From contig DEHZ01000014.1 in NCBI GenBank assembly GCA_002352205.1, positions 24,702 through 88,701 of the forward strand: a stretch of DNA of 64,000 nt, read 5' to 3'. Below, piece by piece: positions 61,053 through 64,000 of this stretch. The stretch comes from Flavobacterium sp. UBA2787. Lineage in GTDB: Bacteria; Bacteroidota; Bacteroidia; Flavobacteriales; Flavobacteriaceae. The notes below the pieces were generated by a model. That model had not been told where the DNA came from, made no database searches, and saw nothing but the letters and a program-made list of their open reading frames with translations. Position 1 is the stretch's first letter, and each line of letters begins with the position of its first letter. Made by a program: the position numbers and the translations under genes.

Positions 61053-62399
61053 CTAGATTCCTAAATAATTGGCTGGTGTAATTTGCAGTAATTCGGCTTT
61101 TATATCTTCAGAAATGGCTAACGTTTGAATGAATTCATGAATTGTTTTTTGGTTCATCACTTCATTGGTTCTAGTCAGACCTTTCAATGCTTCATACGGA
61201 TTTGGATAACCTTCTCTTCGCAAGATAGTTTGAATTGCTTCGGCTACAACTGCCCAATTTCGTTCTAAATCTTCTTCTAATTTGGATTGGTTTAAAAGCA
61301 ATTTACCTAATCCTTTCAAAGTGGCTTCAAAACCAATTAAAGTATGTCCGATAGGCACACCGATATTACGTAAAACCGTGCTATCAGTTAAATCGCGTTG
61401 CAAACGAGAAAGCGGTAATTTGGCTGAAAGATGTTCAAAAATAGCATTGGCAATACCTAAATTTCCTTCTGAATTTTCAAAATCAATTGGGTTTACTTTA
61501 TGTGGCATGGCCGATGAACCAATTTCGCCTGCTTTAATTTTTTGTTTGAAATAATCCATCGAAACATACGTCCAAATATCTCTATCTAAATCGATTAAAA
61601 TGGTATTGATTCTTTTTAAACAATCAAAATAAGCTGCAATATGATCGTAATGTTCTATTTGTGTGGTTGGGAAAGAATGATGAAGTCCTAATGTATCTTC
61701 CACAAAAGAAGTTCCGAATTTTTTCCAATCAATTTGCGGATAAGCTACGTGATGAGCATTATAATTTCCGGTTGCACCACCAAATTTTGCTGCAAACGGA
61801 ATGTTGAATAACTGACGCATTTGTTCTTCTAAACGTTCTACAAAAACACTAAATTCTTTTCCTAAGCGGGTAGGAGAGGCAGGCTGCCCGTGTGTACGTG
61901 CAAGCATTGGAACATCTCTCCATTCCTGACTCAAGTCTTTTAATTTTGAAATGACATTGACTAAAAGTGGTAAATATACTTTTTCAAAACTCTCTTTCAC
62001 AGAAAGCGGAATCGCTGTATTATTGATGTCTTGTGACGTTAACCCAAAATGAATAAATTCTTTGTGATTTTCTAAACCTAATTTGTCAAATCCATTTTTG
62101 ATAAAATATTCAACTGCTTTTACATCGTGATTGGTCGTTTTTTCAATTTCTTTGATGGATAAAGCATCTTCAGTAGAAAAGTTACGATACAAATCTCTCA
62201 ATTTTTCAAAAACACTTGCATCCACCGATTTTAATTGTGGTAGAGGAATTTGACAAAGAGCAATAAAATATTCAATTTCAACCAAAACTCTGTATTTTAT
62301 TAGAGCTTCTTCTGAAAAGTAAGCTGCTAACGAAACGGTTTTATTGCGGTATCTTCCGTCTATTGGAGAAATGGCGTTAAGTTCATTTAAAGGATGCAT
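61053..62399 (-). CDS. purB: Adenylosuccinate lyase
   Basis: The 448-residue enzyme works in purine synthesis, releasing fumarate from SAICAR and adenylosuccinate. Motifs: LNAISPIDGRYRNKT, KTTNHDVKAVEYFI, HFGLTSQDINNTA, ARTHGQPASPTRLGKE and the flexible signature loop GSSAMPHKVNPIDFENSEGN. The start at 62399 matches the family and lies 54 nt after a TATATTTG promoter element; the longer frame to 62474 crosses that promoter. Confidence 0.97.
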   Translation of the reverse strand: MHPLNELNAISPIDGRYRNKTVSLAAYFSEEALIKYRVLVEIEYFIALCQIPLPQLKSVDASVFEKLRDLYRNFSTEDALSIKEIEKTTNHDVKAVEYFIKNGFDKLGLENHKEFIHFGLTSQDINNTAIPLSVKESFEKVYLPLLVNVISKLKDLSQEWRDVPMLARTHGQPASPTRLGKEFSVFVERLEEQMRQLFNIPFAAKFGGATGNYNAHHVAYPQIDWKKFGTSFVEDTLGLHHSFPTTQIEHYDHIAAYFDCLKRINTILIDLDRDIWTYVSMDYFKQKIKAGEIGSSAMPHKVNPIDFENSEGNLGIANAIFEHLSAKLPLSRLQRDLTDSTVLRNIGVPIGHTLIGFEATLKGLGKLLLNQSKLEEDLERNWAVVAEAIQTILRREGYPNPYEALKGLTRTNEVMNQKTIHEFIQTLAISEDIKAELLQITPANYLGI

Positions 62400-62452
62400 A
62401 GTAGTTGTGTTGTTGGGTTGATTTTTCGAATTTATCAGGTTTTTTCGAACTG

Positions 62453-62460
62453 CAAATATA
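62453..62460 (-). promoter_or_regulatory. TAnnTTTG element of purB
   Basis: The minus strand reads TATATTTG, 54 nt before the purB ATG. No PurR-type box is obvious. Confidence 0.6.
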
Positions 62461-62531
62461 GTTTTTCTAGTCAAGAAAAGGAAATGAAAAAGTTTGTTAG
62501 ATTCTATGTTTTTTTATAAAATTATAGTATT

Positions 62532-62545
62532 ATTGCAATTGCAAT
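62532..62545. promoter_or_regulatory. Palindrome upstream of the DoxX-like gene
   Basis: ATTGCAATTGCAAT, a perfect 14-nt palindrome 28 nt before the ATG at 62573, in the region shared with divergent purB. Possible operator. Confidence 0.45.
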
Positions 62546-62572
62546 TTAGATTAATTAAAAATAAAAAAAAAC

Positions 62573-62977
62573 ATGAAGAGAGGTTTAGAACTTTTGATTG
62601 TTGTATTAAGTATCATTTTAGGTTTATTTTTTATCTACAAAGGTTTAAATAAACATTTTTTATCACCTTGTAAAGTGTATGATGAAACTAGTACAATTCC
62701 GTTAGTATATCAGCAGGTTATTACCGGAATGTGTCAATCAGGGATGTTAAAAGTGGTTGGTTTTTTTCAGATTTTGTCTGGAATTTTGTTGCTTATTCCA
62801 AGAACCAGATTAGTAGGAGCAATTGTTTTATTACCTATTATATTCAATATTTTTATTCTTCATTTGTTTTTGGATAACCGACCTGAAGAATTAGTTGAAA
62901 CAGGAATTCCATTAGCTTTTACACTTGTAATTATAGGATTTTATTACAAAGTTTGGAAGAATATTTTCTTAAAATAA
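62573..62977 (+). CDS. DoxX/MauE-like small membrane protein
   Basis: The 134-residue protein has four predicted membrane helices: LLIVVLSIILGLFFIYKGL, MLKVVGFFQILSGILLLIP, LVGAIVLLPIIFNIFILHLFL and IPLAFTLVIIGFYYKVW. The topology and the YKGLNKHF / FQILSGILLLIPR phrases fit the DoxX superfamily. The extracytoplasmic loop after helix 1 has two cysteines. Function unknown. Its stop is directly adjacent to the convergent sirtuin stop, with no base between. Confidence 0.78.
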   Translation: MKRGLELLIVVLSIILGLFFIYKGLNKHFLSPCKVYDETSTIPLVYQQVITGMCQSGMLKVVGFFQILSGILLLIPRTRLVGAIVLLPIIFNIFILHLFLDNRPEELVETGIPLAFTLVIIGFYYKVWKNIFLK

Positions 62978-63667
62978 TTATTTCAATAGCAATAATCGAT
63001 CTTTCAGCTTCATTATTCCTTCTGAACCGGAAAGCGGAATTATTTCTAACGAATTTGCTAATTGAACCACACTTGCCGGTTTTGGATCAATATAGAAAAC
63101 AGGAGTTTCAGCCTTTGTATAATGCATGATTCCGGCTGCCGGATATACTTGTAATGAAGTTCCGATTACGATAAAAATATCAGCTTGCTCTGCCAAATCA
63201 ATAGCTTCTTCAATAGCAGGAACATCTTCGCCAAACCAAACAATATGGGGTCGCATTTGGTTTCCGTTAGGATCTTTATGAGCAGTGGTTAAATCGTCAC
63301 TCCAATCCAAAATATAATTTTCATCTTTTGTGCTCCTGACTTTTAATAATTCGCCATGCAAGTGTAAAACCTTAGTGCTTCCTGCTTTTTCATGCAAATT
63401 ATCTACGTTTTGAGTGATGATATGCACATCAAAATGTTTTTCTAATTCGGCTAAAATATAATGTCCTTGATTGGGTTGAACCTCATGCAACTGCTTTCTT
63501 CTTTTATTGTAAAAATCTAAAACAAGTTCTGGATTGTTATTCCAACCCAGTGGAGAAGCTACTTCCATGATGTCATGACCTTCCCAAAGTCCGTCAGCAT
63601 CACGAAAGGTTTTGATGCCACTTTCTGCACTAATTCCGGCTCCACTTAAAACTACTAATTTTTTCAT
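62978..63667 (-). CDS. NAD-dependent deacylase (sirtuin) without zinc cysteines
   Basis: The 229-residue Sir2 protein has the NAD motifs VVLSGAGISAESGIKTFRDADGLW, IITQNVDNLHEKAGS, the catalytic His in LHLHGEL, and RPHIVWFGEDVP, VIGTSLQVYPAAG near the end. The protein contains no cysteine at all, so the CxxC...CxxC structural zinc site of most sirtuins is missing; the expected region reads LKVRSTKDENYILDWSDDL. Substrate unknown. The ATG at 63667 is chosen over a TTG at 63673. Confidence 0.92.
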   Translation of the reverse strand: MKKLVVLSGAGISAESGIKTFRDADGLWEGHDIMEVASPLGWNNNPELVLDFYNKRRKQLHEVQPNQGHYILAELEKHFDVHIITQNVDNLHEKAGSTKVLHLHGELLKVRSTKDENYILDWSDDLTTAHKDPNGNQMRPHIVWFGEDVPAIEEAIDLAEQADIFIVIGTSLQVYPAAGIMHYTKAETPVFYIDPKPASVVQLANSLEIIPLSGSEGIMKLKDRLLLLK

Positions 63668-63677
63668 AAGCAAAAAG

Positions 63678-63702
63678 AAACCCTCTCAATGTGAAAGGGT
63701 TT
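63678..63702 (-). terminator. Terminator after the RskA-like gene
   Basis: A 10-bp stem, AAACCCTTTC / GAGAGGGTTT on the minus strand (one T-G pair), followed by CTTTTTG. It lies between the anti-sigma gene and the sirtuin gene. Confidence 0.75.
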
Positions 63703-63716
63703 TGATTTATATATTT

Positions 63717-64000
63717 TTAAACTTTTCCTAAGGTGTACAACTGTTCTAAAGTTGGACTTACACTTCCGCCTGCGGGTTCTAATGTGATACCGAAGGCTTC
63801 GGCTTCTACGACATTGTCAACCGGGAACAGACGTTTGTTATCTCCTTTAAAGTCATCCAAAAGACCAATGCTTAATGGAGTTAAAGGGTTTAATTTTAAA
63901 GCCCAGACTTGATAGACATAACCTTCCGGTGGTTCAGGTAATCCGGCTCCATCGATATAAACCGTTTGTGTTTCTTGATTCCAATATACTTTAGCAAAAG
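63717..64000 (-). CDS. Anti-sigma factor RskA-like protein, C-terminal part
   Basis: The last 93 codons of a gene that continues beyond the window edge. The translated end includes AKVYWNQETQTVYIDGAGLP, EGYVYQVWALKL, an FGITLEPAGGSVSPT segment and the closing LEQLYTLGKV before the stop at 63719-63717. This matches the C-terminal, extracytoplasmic domain of anti-sigma-K factor RskA proteins (VYWNxxxxxVYxxxxxLPxxPxGxxYQxW, then ITLEPAGGSxxPT). The sigma factor gene should lie just to the right, outside the window. Confidence 0.85.
   Translation of the reverse strand, partial: FAKVYWNQETQTVYIDGAGLPEPPEGYVYQVWALKLNPLTPLSIGLLDDFKGDNKRLFPVDNVVEAEAFGITLEPAGGSVSPTLEQLYTLGKV

Overview
The window is a Bacteroidota chromosome segment, most likely from a Flavobacterium-type member of the Flavobacteriaceae. 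The support is an AT-rich sequence, many promoters of the TAnnTTTG type (several with a TTG about 19 nt upstream), a type IX secretion C-terminal domain on an exported nuclease, many short lipoproteins, a fused branched-chain 2-oxoacid dehydrogenase E1, and a trpE-G-D-C-F-B-A operon. No tRNA, rRNA, CRISPR array, integrase or transposase is visible.

Layout. 0-4.3 kb: a membrane-anchored winged-helix regulator faces three exported proteins, two of them seven-repeat propellers. 4.4-8.3 kb: an accessory stretch with a predicted PD-(D/E)XK nuclease and a two-gene HAD/ParB-like operon, the operon lying between two 139-nt copies of the 3' end of a tRNA-dihydrouridine synthase gene. 8.3-14.3 kb: a CIA30-like protein, an ABC exporter whose permease carries a periplasmic thioredoxin domain, and a flotillin-NfeD pair. 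14.5-21.1 kb: the complete trp operon with a leader peptide (three Trp codons), an attenuator hairpin and a promoter. 21.2-24.9 kb: a MarR-nitroreductase-YceI operon with three operator palindromes, then thiol-redox genes. 25-32.2 kb: nadC, yihY, priA, a LytTR regulator, rpsF-rpsR-rplI and a Sua5 gene. 32.2-34 kb: two orphan lipoproteins among inverted repeats and a GC-rich element. 34-46.8 kb: 2-oxoacid dehydrogenase, an M1-like outer-membrane protein, a secreted endonuclease, LOG, uvrA, a small conserved protein and Fic. 46.8-64 kb: ClC channel, gamma-glutamyltransferase, phosphodiesterase, glmM, an exported peptide deformylase, a propeller and a repeat protein, a class V aminotransferase, an acyltransferase, rhomboid, SIMPL, a Kef-type antiporter with its oxidoreductase, purB, DoxX, a sirtuin and a truncated RskA-type anti-sigma factor.

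The most unusual signal is a family of degenerate tandem repeats with a strict 7-nt (once 8-nt) period. They use different words at each site, and at each site where an upstream gene is visible they begin 0-9 nt after its stop codon. One tract lies inside the trp operon and one appears in frame inside glmM. Two sites also share a modular hairpin repeat. Other candidates for new biology are the trp attenuator with an operator-like palindrome over its promoter, the HAD/ParB-like cassette in duplicated dus ends, the propeller and membrane winged-helix locus, and the exported deformylase.

Everything here was read by eye. Family names come from motif recognition, not database searches, and start codons were moved where a promoter, a signal peptide or an overlap with the neighbouring gene argued for it.
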